Below, one piece after another: positions 24,369 through 33,685 of a stretch of DNA of 64,000 nt; the first letter of the stretch is position 1, and every line of letters starts with the position of its first letter. The position numbers were made by a program, and so were the translations under genes. Where the stretch lies: NCBI RefSeq assembly GCF_900141765.1, contig NZ_FSRK01000001.1, forward strand, positions 1,860,001 to 1,924,000, read 5' to 3'. A model generated the notes under the pieces. That model saw only the letters and a program-made list of their open reading frames with translations. It searched no databases and was not told the DNA's origin. This DNA is from Epilithonimonas zeae. GTDB taxonomy: Bacteria; Bacteroidota; Bacteroidia; Flavobacteriales; Weeksellaceae.

Positions 24369-25310
24369 TTAATGGGTATTTTCTTTGATAAAATTGAAGG
24401 TTTTCTCGAACATCAATTCATGATCAGATTCTTTGTTAAGCCCGTGATTCCCTTTTTTGATGGAAATCATTTCATTTTTAACTTGGTTTTTATCCAAAAC
24501 TTCTTTCAAGATCTCAGCTTGGGAATAAGGAACTATTTTATCCTTCGTCCCATGAATAATCAATGTTGGAACAGAAGAATTGCTGATGTAAGTGATTGGA
24601 GAATATACCTTCAGACGATCGACAGCTTCATCTTTTTGTTCTTTTACATTATAACCTGTGAATCCAAAAACCAGTTTGTTTCTGATGTCATAAATCTTTG
24701 GAAAAATCAGTTTAAAAATAAAAATCATAAAACCTGGCGCTTCTGTACGGAACAATTTGTTCATATCCGCTGGTCCAAAATAATCGATAAAATAATTGAT
24801 TTTCGATGAATAATTGGAGAGATTGCTATTTTCAGAAAATAGAGAATCATTGGAGTAAGCTGCAATCATACCAATCTGTCCACCTGCCGAAGCTCCCAAA
24901 ATGCCAATATTCTCCGTATCGAAATTATATTTCTCAGAATTTGCTCTAATCCAACGAATGGCCTCTTTTGTATCTTCAATTGGTGTCGGAAAATGAGTTT
25001 TTTCATTGAGCAATGTATAATTGATGCTTACCACAGCATAACCTTCTTTTATAAATTTTAAGAAAAAATCACTTAGGTAATAATCATCGCGAAGCGCTTT
25101 ATCGCCTTCTGCCCAACCTCCGCCGTGGACAAAAACAAGAACCGGAGATTTTTTAGCTGTATTTTTAGGAAGATAGATATCAAGCTTCTGCTGAGCCGTG
25201 TCTTTTATTTTATAAGTAACATCTTTGAAATTTAAAGTTTCTGAAAGCTTTTCCTGAGCAGCGGAAATTGTCAAAATAAAGATCAGAATAAAAGAAATCG
25301 GCCATTTCAT
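24369..25310 (-). CDS. Secreted alpha/beta hydrolase (BD-FAE/carboxylesterase-like)
   Basis: 313 residues from the ATG at 25310, which begins a clean signal peptide (MKWPISFILIFILTISAAQ). An upstream in-frame start at 25346 would bury it. A TTAATTTG box (one mismatch) just upstream supports the shorter form. Motifs are the oxyanion loop VFVHGGGWAEGD, the nucleophile GASAGGQ, and a C-terminal region PTLIIHGTKDKIVPY and KKGNHGL carrying Asp and His. HGGGW with GxSAGG is typical of hormone-sensitive-lipase and feruloyl-esterase-like enzymes acting on acylated sugars or small esters. It probably works in the periplasm or at the surface. It is not overlapped by neighbours. Confidence 0.85.
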   Translation of the reverse strand: MKWPISFILIFILTISAAQEKLSETLNFKDVTYKIKDTAQQKLDIYLPKNTAKKSPVLVFVHGGGWAEGDKALRDDYYLSDFFLKFIKEGYAVVSINYTLLNEKTHFPTPIEDTKEAIRWIRANSEKYNFDTENIGILGASAGGQIGMIAAYSNDSLFSENSNLSNYSSKINYFIDYFGPADMNKLFRTEAPGFMIFIFKLIFPKIYDIRNKLVFGFTGYNVKEQKDEAVDRLKVYSPITYISNSSVPTLIIHGTKDKIVPYSQAEILKEVLDKNQVKNEMISIKKGNHGLNKESDHELMFEKTFNFIKENTH

Positions 25311-25392
25311 AGAGTCACAAATTAAAATATGGATTCGGTAATACAAGGCTTATACCATTAACAAATCCATATTGAATTATATTTTAAACCGA

Positions 25393-26166
25393 CTAAAGAA
25401 GAAAATCTTTCACAGCCGCATTGAAATCGACAGGATTATTTGCCTGAACCCAATGTTCTGCATTTTTGATTTTAATGATTTTAGAATCTGGAAATTGCTG
25501 TTTAATCAGGAATTCATCTTGAGGTAAAATATAATTGGAATTTGCGCCGCCAATGAACAAAGTTGGACCTTTGAAAACGCCGAATCTAATGGCATTTGAA
25601 ACAAACTCTGTATATTTTTCGGCTAATGTTTTTAGATTAAATCTCCAAGCTAGCTTTTTATCATCTGTCCAATACAGATTCTTCATGAGAAACTGAATCA
25701 CAAATTTTTCGTGAATATATTCGCCTAAAACGGCTTCTACATCTTGTCGAGATTCCACTTTTTCGAAATCCACACTTTGTAAAGCCTTGATAATCCCTTG
25801 ATGATGTGGCGGATAGGCTTTTGGCGTAATATCTACAACAATCAGTTTTTCCAATCTTTCAGGGAAATTAATCGCAAATTGCATCACTGCTTTTCCTCCC
25901 AGAGAATGTCCCAAAACATTAGCTTTCTGAATGTTATGAGCATCCATATAATTAGCAATATCCTGAGCCAAATCATCGTGCGACATAGAATCTGAATGAA
26001 AACTTCTACCGTGATTTCTCAAATCTAAGATGTGAGTCGGCATCAATTCTCCAAATTCTTTTCCAAAACTTCCCCAATTATCGAGCATTCCAAACAATCC
26101 GTGAAAAACCAAAAGTGGTGTCTCCGTTCTCTCTTCTCCGTATATTTTTGAATGTAAAATTTCCAT
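25393..26166 (-). CDS. Alpha/beta hydrolase (YbfF-like esterase)
   Basis: 257 residues without a signal peptide, so cytoplasmic. The N-terminus LLVFHGLFGMLDNWGSFGKEF, the DLRNHGRS segment and the nucleophile elbow GHSLGGKAVMQFA match the YbfF / MhpC-like esterase group. The late His lies in KNAEHWVQANNP. These enzymes cleave short-chain acyl esters or thioesters, and physiological substrates are mostly unknown. It begins 17 bases after the pdxJ stop on the same strand and may be co-transcribed with pdxJ. Confidence 0.87.
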   Translation of the reverse strand: MEILHSKIYGEERTETPLLVFHGLFGMLDNWGSFGKEFGELMPTHILDLRNHGRSFHSDSMSHDDLAQDIANYMDAHNIQKANVLGHSLGGKAVMQFAINFPERLEKLIVVDITPKAYPPHHQGIIKALQSVDFEKVESRQDVEAVLGEYIHEKFVIQFLMKNLYWTDDKKLAWRFNLKTLAEKYTEFVSNAIRFGVFKGPTLFIGGANSNYILPQDEFLIKQQFPDSKIIKIKNAEHWVQANNPVDFNAAVKDFLL

Positions 26167-26182
26167 TAATAATAAAATATAA

Positions 26183-26902
26183 TTACCATTTCGCCAATCT
26201 CTTCAAATAAGCCTGAACTGTATTTTCCAAACCTAGATAAAGTGCTTCCGAAATCAAGGCGTGACCAATAGAAACTTCCAAAAGATTAGGAATATTATCT
26301 GCGAAATATTTTAAGTTGTCTAATGACAAATCGTGCCCGGCATTGATTCCCAAACCAAATTCACTTGCAACTACAGCCGTTTTAAAATATGATTCTATAG
26401 CTAATTCCTTATTATCAAAATAATGTTTGGCGTAAGCTTCTGTATAAAGTTCGATTCTGTCTGTTCCCGTTTCTGCAGCAAACTTCACCATTTCAGGATT
26501 TGGATCAAGGAAAATAGACGTTCTGATTCCAGCATTTTTGAATTCCGAAATAACAGATTTCAAAAAATCTAAATTCTTTTCACAATCCCAGCCGGCGTTG
26601 GATGTTATCGCATCATCAGCATCAGGAACCAACGTCACTTGTTCTGGTTTTACTTCCAAAACCATATCGATAAACGGACGATGTGGATTTCCCTCGATAT
26701 TGAATTCCGTAGTTACCAAAGGTTTCAAATCGTACACATCTTTTCTCGTGATATGTCTTTCGTCTGGTCTTGGATGGATTGTAATTCCCTGTGCTCCGAA
26801 TCTTTCCAAATCCAAAGCGACTTGAGTTACACTTGGAACATCGCCACCTCTGGCATTTCTCAGCGTTGCGATTTTATTGATATTGACACTAAGTTTGGTC
26901 AT
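26183..26902 (-). CDS. pdxJ: Pyridoxine 5'-phosphate synthase
   Basis: 239 residues, normal for PdxJ. The enzyme condenses 3-amino-1-hydroxyacetone phosphate with 1-deoxy-D-xylulose 5-phosphate to form pyridoxine 5'-phosphate, the ring-closing step of DXP-dependent vitamin B6 synthesis. Diagnostic segments are [21 protein letters not shown] at the N-terminus, [13 protein letters not shown] (about 38-50), [11 protein letters not shown] and the phosphate-binding [13 protein letters not shown] with EVSIGHALI. Its product, after oxidation, is the cofactor of GcvP and the DegT-type aminotransferase in this window. It lies between the MscS and hydrolase genes on the same strand. Confidence 0.96.
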   Translation of the reverse strand: MTKLSVNINKIATLRNARGGDVPSVTQVALDLERFGAQGITIHPRPDERHITRKDVYDLKPLVTTEFNIEGNPHRPFIDMVLEVKPEQVTLVPDADDAITSNAGWDCEKNLDFLKSVISEFKNAGIRTSIFLDPNPEMVKFAAETGTDRIELYTEAYAKHYFDNKELAIESYFKTAVVASEFGLGINAGHDLSLDNLKYFADNIPNLLEVSIGHALISEALYLGLENTVQAYLKRLAKW

Positions 26903-26925
26903 AATTTATAAATAATAATTGATTT

Positions 26926-28185
26926 TTATATTTTGTTTACCTGCATTATCTCTAGGTCAAATTCTTTGGAAGCCACCAAAAGATGGTCAAAAATATCAGC
27001 CTGAATCTGTTCAAAATTCACCCAATTAGAGTCATTGGCAAAACAATAGATCTCCAAGGGCATTCCTTGCGGTGTAATCTCCATTTGTCTCACCATTATT
27101 GTTCCTTCCTGGTCGATATTATGATTATTTTTCAGATAGTTCAAAGCGTAGATTCTGAAAGTTCCAATGTTGGTCAACTGCTGACCATTGATGATCTCAT
27201 CAGCGTTTTTCAGTGTACTTTTCTGAGCATCAATTTCTTTTTTCTTTTCCACCAGATAATCGTGAATCAGATTAATTTTCAACAATTCACTAAAAGCTTC
27301 ATCATTCAGAAATTTGAAAGATTTGATATTAAATACAATAGATTTTTTTATTCGTCTCGTATTCGTTTCAGACATCACCTGCATATTCTTGATTTCTGTG
27401 GTCAGCAAGTCATAGGTCGGAATAGTAGAAAGTGTTTTATCAAAGTTTCTGATTTTCGTCGTTAGCAAATCTATATCCTCGATATTACCTTCGATAGAAT
27501 ATTTTGGAATGGCAACCCAATCTCCTACTTTCAAATTCTTGGAAGTAGCAACGTGAATCCCCGTTACAAAACCTAAAATTGTATCTCTGAAAACCAAAAC
27601 AATTACAGCAGTTATTGCTCCTAAACTTCCCAAAACAGTAGTTCCACTAATACCGAACAAAACACAAATAGCTATAACTCCAAAAATAAATCCACCGAAA
27701 ATCCTAACGGTTTGAGAAATAGAATTAATAGCGATGATTTTATAATAATCCTGTTGAATCAGGTAATAATTCTGTAAAACTTTGATAAAACGAAAAGCCA
27801 TATTAGCAATCACCAAAACAATCAAAATCCCAATGAGCCTTTCCAGAAAAACAAAGCTTTTGGGATGTCTGTAAAAGATAGAAAACAAGGCATAATTCCC
27901 AAATCCTAAAGCCAAAATATTAGCCACAGAATTGGTGACTTTTGCTTTATAAATGGATTTCATTACAGGATATTTCTCCTTATCAAAAAAGAATTTGAAT
28001 ATAAGATTGATTCCGTTTTTTAGAAGAAAAGCAACAATAAAAATTAAGAATATCAGAAGTGCAAATTTTAGTGTAATCTGACCCGCTAAGACAAATTCAT
28101 CAGGAAAAAAATCTTTACAGAAGAAATGAATTTCGTCACTGATTCGTTGAAGAAAATCTTTGTAATCTATGAGTTCGTTTTTCAT
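26926..28185 (-). CDS. MscS-family mechanosensitive channel (YbdG-like)
   Basis: 419 residues. An N-terminal portion contains several hydrophobic helices (LKFALLIFLIFIVAFLL; FLERLIGILIVLVIANMAF). It is followed by the pore-lining helix and the MscS beta domain (GTTVLGSLGAITAVIVLVFRDTILGFVTG, then VGDWVAIPKYSIEGNIEDIDLLTTKIRNFDKTLSTIPTYDLL). The C-terminal extension and the YSIEGNIEDI wording resemble E. coli YbdG/MscM-type channels. These open under membrane tension to release solutes during osmotic downshock. A perfect -7 box lies 17 bases before the ATG, so it heads its own transcript, possibly including pdxJ downstream (23 bases away). Confidence 0.92.
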   Translation of the reverse strand: MKNELIDYKDFLQRISDEIHFFCKDFFPDEFVLAGQITLKFALLIFLIFIVAFLLKNGINLIFKFFFDKEKYPVMKSIYKAKVTNSVANILALGFGNYALFSIFYRHPKSFVFLERLIGILIVLVIANMAFRFIKVLQNYYLIQQDYYKIIAINSISQTVRIFGGFIFGVIAICVLFGISGTTVLGSLGAITAVIVLVFRDTILGFVTGIHVATSKNLKVGDWVAIPKYSIEGNIEDIDLLTTKIRNFDKTLSTIPTYDLLTTEIKNMQVMSETNTRRIKKSIVFNIKSFKFLNDEAFSELLKINLIHDYLVEKKKEIDAQKSTLKNADEIINGQQLTNIGTFRIYALNYLKNNHNIDQEGTIMVRQMEITPQGMPLEIYCFANDSNWVNFEQIQADIFDHLLVASKEFDLEIMQVNKI

Positions 28186-28202
28186 TGAGAGGAATTATTT
28201 CA

Positions 28203-28210
28203 CAAATTTA
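28203..28210 (-). promoter_or_regulatory. -7 box of the MscS gene
   Basis: TAAATTTG on the minus strand is a perfect TAnnTTTG match 17 bases before the ATG at 28185. No convincing -33 TTG was found. Confidence 0.5.
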
Positions 28211-28272
28211 AGGATAAAAAAAATCTTTTGGCATTACTTTGAATGTTGTATTTTTAAATAAATTTAAAAACT

Positions 28273-28761
28273 ATGGATTCTGTTTTTATCGACATTATCG
28301 CTTTGGTTCTACTTTTTGTAGGAATGCTGGGAACTTTTCTTCCTGTTCTGCCCGGATTGTTATTGAGTATCTGCGGATTACTGATATTCAAATTTGGAAC
28401 AGAAAATAATATGCCAATGATGTATGTCTGGATTTTCGTTTTTCTGACTCTTGTTTCCACAGTTCTGAATTACGTTATCCCCGCAAAAACCAACAAAAAA
28501 TACGGCGGAACACGTTACGGAAGCATTGGTTCTTTTATTGGAACATTGCTCGGTTTATTTTTCATCCCGATTCCTTTAGGGTTTTTGATAGGAATGTTAT
28601 TAGGTGTTTTTCTTGGAGAATTATTACACGATGTTAATGACAGAAAAAAAGCCTTTAACTCTATGAAAGGTGCTTTTATTGGATTTGTTTACGGCACCGG
28701 ATTTAGTTTGATGGTTGGACTGGCAATGTTTTTGGTTGTCGGTTATTATATTTTCTTTTAA
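28273..28761 (+). CDS. DUF456 membrane protein
   Basis: 162 residues. It has four to five hydrophobic helices rich in glycine, with the DUF456 pattern VGMLGTFLPVLPGLLLSICGLLIF in the first third, NYVIPAKTNKKYGGTRYGSIGS in the middle and IPLGFLIGMLLGVFLGELLHD near the end. The family is membrane-embedded and of unknown function. It is divergent from the MscS gene and nine bases before a lipoprotein gene, so the two plus-strand genes probably form an operon. Confidence 0.88.
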   Translation: MDSVFIDIIALVLLFVGMLGTFLPVLPGLLLSICGLLIFKFGTENNMPMMYVWIFVFLTLVSTVLNYVIPAKTNKKYGGTRYGSIGSFIGTLLGLFFIPIPLGFLIGMLLGVFLGELLHDVNDRKKAFNSMKGAFIGFVYGTGFSLMVGLAMFLVVGYYIFF

Positions 28762-28770
28762 AATTTATAA

Positions 28771-29181
28771 ATGATGAAGTTCAAAGTACTTTTATTTGCA
28801 CCTTTCCTGTTGTTGATGAGCAATTGCAAAACGCAATCTCAAACTTCAACATCAGACAATATTATTAAACTTGGAGTCAACAAAAAGGTTACGATTCCAA
28901 ATTCAAAGACGAGTTTAGAATTTAAAGAAATTACCGAAGACAGCCGTTGTCCTGCTAATGTAACCTGTGTTTGGGAAGGAATTGCGATTGTTAATTTAAA
29001 AGCAACTTCTGGAAATAACACTCAAGACATCCAAGTTGGAACAAGAGATTTCTTACCAAAAGAAGTTACCAAATCATTTAATTATGCAGGTTACAGATTT
29101 ACGGTGCAGGAAGTAAAACCTTATCCTGGAGAAAAAGAAGAATCTCCTTCTGTAACTATTAAATATGAGAAAGAAGAGTAA
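28771..29181 (+). CDS. Small putative lipoprotein with DSRCP/CVWEG motif
   Basis: 136 residues. The N-terminal signal ends LLLMSNC, giving a likely lipidated Cys19, although Asn before Cys is unusual. The mature part is beta-rich and carries SRCPANVTCVWEGIAIVNLKA (about 56-76). This DSRCP-x-x-V-x-C-x-W-x-G-x-A pattern recurs in many Bacteroidota hypothetical proteins, and the two cysteines likely form a disulfide. No function is known for that family. An alternative ATG two codons in (28774) is equally possible. It follows the DUF456 gene by nine bases and converges on ung. Confidence 0.75.
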   Translation: MMKFKVLLFAPFLLLMSNCKTQSQTSTSDNIIKLGVNKKVTIPNSKTSLEFKEITEDSRCPANVTCVWEGIAIVNLKATSGNNTQDIQVGTRDFLPKEVTKSFNYAGYRFTVQEVKPYPGEKEESPSVTIKYEKEE

Positions 29182-29212
29182 ATCTGTATGATAAATAAAC
29201 TATAAAACCCAA

Positions 29213-29857
29213 TTATCCCCAAACAATTGGATTCTTTCCCTTTTCCAAAAGATAATTATTGATTTTTGAAAACGGTTTGCTTCCGAAAAAACCTCTGTAA
29301 ACAGAAAAAGGTGAAGGATGCGCCGATTGAATAATAAAATGTTTAGTCTCGTCTATCAGCGAGGCTTTTTTTTGTGCAAATGCGCCCCAAAGTACAAACA
29401 CGACATTTTGTTTTCTATCAGAAATTTGTTTAATGATATAATCCGTAAATGTTTCCCAACCAAGGTCTCTATGCGAATTGGGCTCGTGCGCTTTTACGGT
29501 TAGAGTTGCATTAAGAAGGAGAACACCTTGTTTTGCCCAATCCTGTAAATCTTTATTTTTTCTCTCTATTCCCATATCTTCTTTCAGTTCAATAAAGATA
29601 TTTTTGAGAGAAGGCGGCGCAGTGACATTCTCAGAAACAGAAAAGCAAAGCCCGTTCGCTTGTCCGTCATTATGGTAAGGGTCTTGCCCGATAATCACAA
29701 CTTCCACATCGTCAAATTCCGTCAGTTCCAAAGCTCGGAAAATCTCATTTTTAGGAGGAAAACATTTAGTTGAATTATATTGAATTTTTACTTTCTCCCA
29801 TAGTTCATTAAAATAATCACTTTCCTTTATCGGCTTCAAAACTTCTTTCCAAGTCAT
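29213..29857 (-). CDS. ung: Uracil-DNA glycosylase, family 1
   Basis: 214 residues, standard for Ung. It removes uracil from DNA to start base-excision repair. The water-activating motif GQDPYHNDGQANGLCFSV, the Ser-Pro loop APPSLKNIF, the uracil-binding ALLLNATLTV-type strand (VLLLNATLTV) and the DNA-intercalating loop SAHPSPFSVYRGFFG are all present. The start is supported by a perfect -7 box 15 bases upstream. It is convergent with the small lipoprotein gene and stands alone. Confidence 0.97.
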   Translation of the reverse strand: MTWKEVLKPIKESDYFNELWEKVKIQYNSTKCFPPKNEIFRALELTEFDDVEVVIIGQDPYHNDGQANGLCFSVSENVTAPPSLKNIFIELKEDMGIERKNKDLQDWAKQGVLLLNATLTVKAHEPNSHRDLGWETFTDYIIKQISDRKQNVVFVLWGAFAQKKASLIDETKHFIIQSAHPSPFSVYRGFFGSKPFSKINNYLLEKGKNPIVWG

Positions 29858-29872
29858 TTTTCTGATTTTTTA

Positions 29873-29880
29873 CAAAATTA
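29873..29880 (-). promoter_or_regulatory. -7 box of ung
   Basis: TAATTTTG on the minus strand is a perfect TAnnTTTG match 15 bases before the ung ATG. Confidence 0.5.
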
Positions 29881-29895
29881 AATTTAAAAAACTAT

Positions 29896-30002
29896 AAACG
29901 CAAAGACGCAAAATATTTTTAGCCTACATAATTATAAGTTATTATAAGATTTGCCACTTTTATCAACGAAAATTAAAATTAAGCTTTTGCGACTTTGCGT
30001 TT
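29896..30002. repeat. CGCAAAG-type inverted repeat
   Basis: AAACGCAAAGACGCAAAA (29896-29913) and TTTTGCGACTTTGCGTTT (29985-30002) are complementary at 17 of 18 positions, with 71 bases between them. Similar wording (TTTTGCGACTT and TTGCGCCTTTGCGTTAAAT) recurs at 34869-34923, upstream of rsmA. This indicates a dispersed intergenic repeat and not a gene-specific signal. Confidence 0.65.
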
Positions 30003-30138
30003 AAATCAACAAAGCAAATTTGCTGACATTTCCTCCAAAATAAAGTTAATTATTCATAAAAGACCTTTGGCTTAATTTTTATTGTAATAAATTCGGGCGA
30101 AATTTTAAATTTTATCTAAAAATACAGTCCTCAATAGA

Positions 30139-31251
30139 ATGAAAATCTGGAATAGTTTTATTTTCTCAACAATATTTATGGCTAATTTATCTGCACAGAA
30201 TACGATTATCGTAGGAACTTACACCAACAGTGAAAAGTGCAGCAGTGGCGGAATTCACATTTTCGATTTTGATGAAAACACTTATAAATATAACCTCAAA
30301 TATCATACAGAAAATATTATCAATCCAAGTTTTGTAAGCCTTAGTCCAGATAAAAAATTTCTTTTTTCTGTCAACGAAAATGGCGACAAAAGTACAATCA
30401 CTTCTTTTTCTATTGACGAACAGAATGGAACTCTAATCAAAAAAGATGAACGTAAAACGCAAGGTGAAGACCCGTGTTTCTTGATTTCCGATGACCAAAA
30501 TTTAATTGTTGCGAATTATTCCGGCGGAAGCATTAATGTTTTCAAACGTTATACGGATGGAAAATTGTCCGATGTTTTTCAGAATATAAAATTCGAAGGT
30601 GTTGGCGTGAATCCAAAAAGACAGGAAAAATCGCACATTCATCAGGTTCAGTTTTCTCAGGATGGAAAATATGTTTTGGCAACTGATTTAGGTTTGGATA
30701 AAATTTATGTTTTCAAATACAACAAAACTGGCGAAAAAGTTCTGGAAAAAGTTGGAGAATTTGATACAAAGAAAGGTTCTGGACCAAGACATATTGCGTT
30801 TGATAAAAGTGGAAAATTAATTTATCTTGTTCAGGAATTGAGTGGTGATTTATCTGTTCTAAGTTTTAATGAAGGTAAGATTGAATTAATTCAGGAAGAA
30901 ACTTTGTTATCCAGAAAAGTTAGGTTCAATTTCAGAGCGGCGGATATTCATTTATCGGACAATGAAAAATTTTTATACGTTACCAATCGTGATGATGCCG
31001 ACGATATTACGACTTTCAAAATCTTGGAAGATGGAAAAGTGAAGAAAATTCAGCAAAGTAAAACAACTGGCAGAAACCCACGGAATTTTGCCATCAGCCC
31101 CAATAACAAATTGGTTTTGATAGCTAACCAAGACACCAATAGAATCAATATTTTCAGTAGAGATTTGAAAACCGGCGAATTGACTCCAACTAATAAGTCG
31201 ATTCCCGTTTGTGCTCCTGTGAACGTCATTTTCTATGAAAAAGGTAAATAA
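30139..31251 (+). CDS. Secreted lactonase-family beta-propeller (copy 1)
   Basis: 370 residues. The signal peptide ends near ANLSAQ (residue 20). The rest is a seven-bladed propeller of the PF10282 'lactonase' family. Recurrent blade motifs include IIVGTYTNSEKCSSGGIHIFDFDE, FVSLSPDKKFLFSVNE, DPCFLISDDQNLIVANYSGGSINVF, HIHQVQFSQDGKYVLATDLGLDKIYVF, GPRHIAFDKSGKLIYLVQELSG, AADIHLSDNEKFLYVTNR and GRNPRNFAISPNNKLVLIANQD. Cytoplasmic members hydrolyse 6-phosphogluconolactone, but this one is exported and a cytosolic Pgl is present at 41.4 kb. An extracytoplasmic sugar-lactone substrate is therefore more likely. A paralogue follows at 33686, beyond a DUF5686 gene. Confidence 0.88.
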   Translation: MKIWNSFIFSTIFMANLSAQNTIIVGTYTNSEKCSSGGIHIFDFDENTYKYNLKYHTENIINPSFVSLSPDKKFLFSVNENGDKSTITSFSIDEQNGTLIKKDERKTQGEDPCFLISDDQNLIVANYSGGSINVFKRYTDGKLSDVFQNIKFEGVGVNPKRQEKSHIHQVQFSQDGKYVLATDLGLDKIYVFKYNKTGEKVLEKVGEFDTKKGSGPRHIAFDKSGKLIYLVQELSGDLSVLSFNEGKIELIQEETLLSRKVRFNFRAADIHLSDNEKFLYVTNRDDADDITTFKILEDGKVKKIQQSKTTGRNPRNFAISPNNKLVLIANQDTNRINIFSRDLKTGELTPTNKSIPVCAPVNVIFYEKGK

Positions 31252-31306
31252 TTTTACAGCTAAACAATATTTTAAACAAAACACAGTTCTAATAGATTAA
31301 TGCTTG

Positions 31307-33622
31307 ATGAAATCGATGCTTGATAAAAAATTTATCCTTACCTTATTTCTGATTTTAATAAATGGTTTACTTTTCTCACAAAATGAAAAAGAAAACCAAA
31401 TCGAAGACGTCGTTATCAAAGGCGTTAAAAAATATAAGAACAAAAAAGAAAATCCGGCTTATGCTATTATGCAGCAAGTCTGGAAAAAGAAAAAATCAAA
31501 CGGACTTCTGCTCCACAAAGATTATCAATACAAAACTTACGAGAAAATCGATTTTCGTCTTGATAATATCGACAGTGCTTTTACCAAGAAAAAAGCGTTT
31601 CGCGGAATGGATTCTATCATTTTCAAATACAATGATTCTTCCGAGATTGCGGGAAAAGCGGTTCTTCCTATCTTCATAACAGAAAGCATTTTCAATGTCT
31701 ATGGTAAAAATGGTCCAAAGAAAGAACGTAAAGATCTGGTTGCAACGAGACTTTCTGGTTTGAAGAATAATCAAATTGTTTCCAAAACAATACAAAATAT
31801 GTATCAGGACATCAATATTTATGACAACACGATTAATTATCTGAATATTGGTTTTGTAAGTCCAGTTTCTACCGATGGTTTTGGTATTTTCGATTATAAT
31901 ATTACGGATACGATTGAGGTTAATACTGTTCGTTCTTACGAGATTCGATTCACGCCTAAAAATCCTGATGCATTGGCTCTGAAAGGACGACTTTACATTT
32001 CTATGGACAAGTACAATGTAATGAAAGTGGAGATGGAAACGAATAAAAAAATCAATATTAATTTCGTAAAAAACATTGCCACAGATTTGGAATTCGATAA
32101 TCCAGACGATTCTACTTTTATCCCAATCAGAAACGAAACGACCTTGCAATTGGTTCTTAATGATAAGGAAAAAGCAAAATATGTGCTTGCAAAAAGGGTT
32201 GCCAACTATTCCGATTATCAGTTTGATAAAGGATTAACAGATGATTTCCTCAACAAAATTGTTGTTCCCGAAGACGAAATGGTTGCTAAGGACGAAGAGT
32301 ATTGGCAAGTTAATAGAACTGAACCGCTAACAACTAGTCAACAGAATATATACAAAATGTACGACGAATTAGAACATAATCCGAAGTACAAAAAAGTTGT
32401 TAAAATCATTGAAATAGGAAACTCGGGTTACATTCCTATTGGAAAAAGTGGCATTGATTTCGGGAATATTTTCCAGTCTTTTGGTTATAATGATATAGAA
32501 GGAACCAGGCTTAGAGGCGGTTTCAGAACTTATCGTGGAAAGAACGATATGTGGCGAATCCAGGCGTACACAGCTTACGGTTTCCGAGACCAAAAATGGA
32601 AATTTGGTGGTGAAGCAAAATATATGTTCAATAAAACCGATCGTTTTCAGGTTGGTGCGGGTTTTAGAAAAGACGTTTTACAATTAGGCGTTCAGTTGAC
32701 TACGGACGAGGGAATTATGACAAGATCTTTCGCTTCCTCTTCTGTCCTTAACAGTGGAGAAACGACTTCTATGAGTTCTGTGAAACAAAGTAATATCTAT
32801 ACGAGTATCGAACCTTGGAAAAACATCCAATTACGTCTGGATGCGACCCAACAAAGCATCGAATCTGCAGATTCTAACTTGTTCAACATCAATTATTACA
32901 GAGGCGGCGTTTTACGATCAGATTTGAATGACACGAGATTCACAGCAACAATTATTGCAAGACCTGGAATCAAATTTTCCACTTATGGCGTTGATCGTTA
33001 CGAAATGACGGCTTTAGCCACTAATCCAACTTTGATTTTAAAATACACAAAAGGAGTTGGTGGTGTTTTTAATTCTGATTTTAATTATAACAAATTACAA
33101 TTCTATTATTATCAACCCGTTATTTTAGGAAATTGGGGAAGATTATTTGCGAATGTGGAGGCCGGTAAAAACTTTGATGCACTTCCACTCGCTTTGCAAA
33201 ATGTGATGCCTGCCAACCAATCTTATGGATTAGTTCGCGGTGTTTTCTCTTTGATGAATTATTATGAATTTGTAGCAGATTCTTATGCTGTTTTGTTTTT
33301 GGAACATCACTTCAATGGGAAAATTTTATCACAAATTCCTTTGATTAAAAAGCTTAAATTAAGAGAAGTTGCGTTTTTCCGTTCTGGCGTTGGAAGTCTG
33401 AAGCAAGAATCCATAATGATGAATGCTGGAAATATGAGCCTAAGCGCTCCTGAAAAACCTTACTACGAATATGGTTTTGGAATTGAGAATATTGGTTGGG
33501 GCAATTTCAGAATATTGAGAGTCGATTTTAACTGGAGAGGAAATTACTTAAATCATAAAACAACCGCAAATACCGATGTAAGAAAATTTGGTGTTCAGTT
33601 TGGTTTCCAGATGAATTTTTAG
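31307..33622 (+). CDS. DUF5686 family outer-membrane protein
   Basis: 772 residues counted from a TTG at 31304, 771 from the ATG at 31307 used here; ATG 31316 is also possible. A signal peptide ends near LLFSQN. The N-terminal part (IEDVVIKGVKKYKNKKENPAYAIMQQVWKKK) and the middle (FGIFDYNITDTIEVNTVRSYEIRFTPKN, GRLYISMDKYNVMKVEMET) follow the DUF5686 pattern, but the carboxypeptidase-regulatory-like domain that precedes it in many relatives is absent. The C-terminal ~370 residues alternate aromatic strands ending FGVQFGFQMNF, a terminal Phe signature of outer-membrane beta-barrels. Function is unknown. It lies between two lactonase-type genes, 53 and 64 bases away. Confidence 0.85.
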   Translation: MKSMLDKKFILTLFLILINGLLFSQNEKENQIEDVVIKGVKKYKNKKENPAYAIMQQVWKKKKSNGLLLHKDYQYKTYEKIDFRLDNIDSAFTKKKAFRGMDSIIFKYNDSSEIAGKAVLPIFITESIFNVYGKNGPKKERKDLVATRLSGLKNNQIVSKTIQNMYQDINIYDNTINYLNIGFVSPVSTDGFGIFDYNITDTIEVNTVRSYEIRFTPKNPDALALKGRLYISMDKYNVMKVEMETNKKININFVKNIATDLEFDNPDDSTFIPIRNETTLQLVLNDKEKAKYVLAKRVANYSDYQFDKGLTDDFLNKIVVPEDEMVAKDEEYWQVNRTEPLTTSQQNIYKMYDELEHNPKYKKVVKIIEIGNSGYIPIGKSGIDFGNIFQSFGYNDIEGTRLRGGFRTYRGKNDMWRIQAYTAYGFRDQKWKFGGEAKYMFNKTDRFQVGAGFRKDVLQLGVQLTTDEGIMTRSFASSSVLNSGETTSMSSVKQSNIYTSIEPWKNIQLRLDATQQSIESADSNLFNINYYRGGVLRSDLNDTRFTATIIARPGIKFSTYGVDRYEMTALATNPTLILKYTKGVGGVFNSDFNYNKLQFYYYQPVILGNWGRLFANVEAGKNFDALPLALQNVMPANQSYGLVRGVFSLMNYYEFVADSYAVLFLEHHFNGKILSQIPLIKKLKLREVAFFRSGVGSLKQESIMMNAGNMSLSAPEKPYYEYGFGIENIGWGNFRILRVDFNWRGNYLNHKTTANTDVRKFGVQFGFQMNF

Positions 33623-33685
33623 GAAATTTGTGACTAAGCAGATTAAGTCTGTAATAAATCTAATTTCTCAATCAAAATTTCATCA

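Noticed and set aside
31496-32149. 217-residue minus-strand frame inside the DUF5686 gene
   Set aside because: The plus-strand gene has a signal peptide, family motifs and barrel end; the antisense frame has none.
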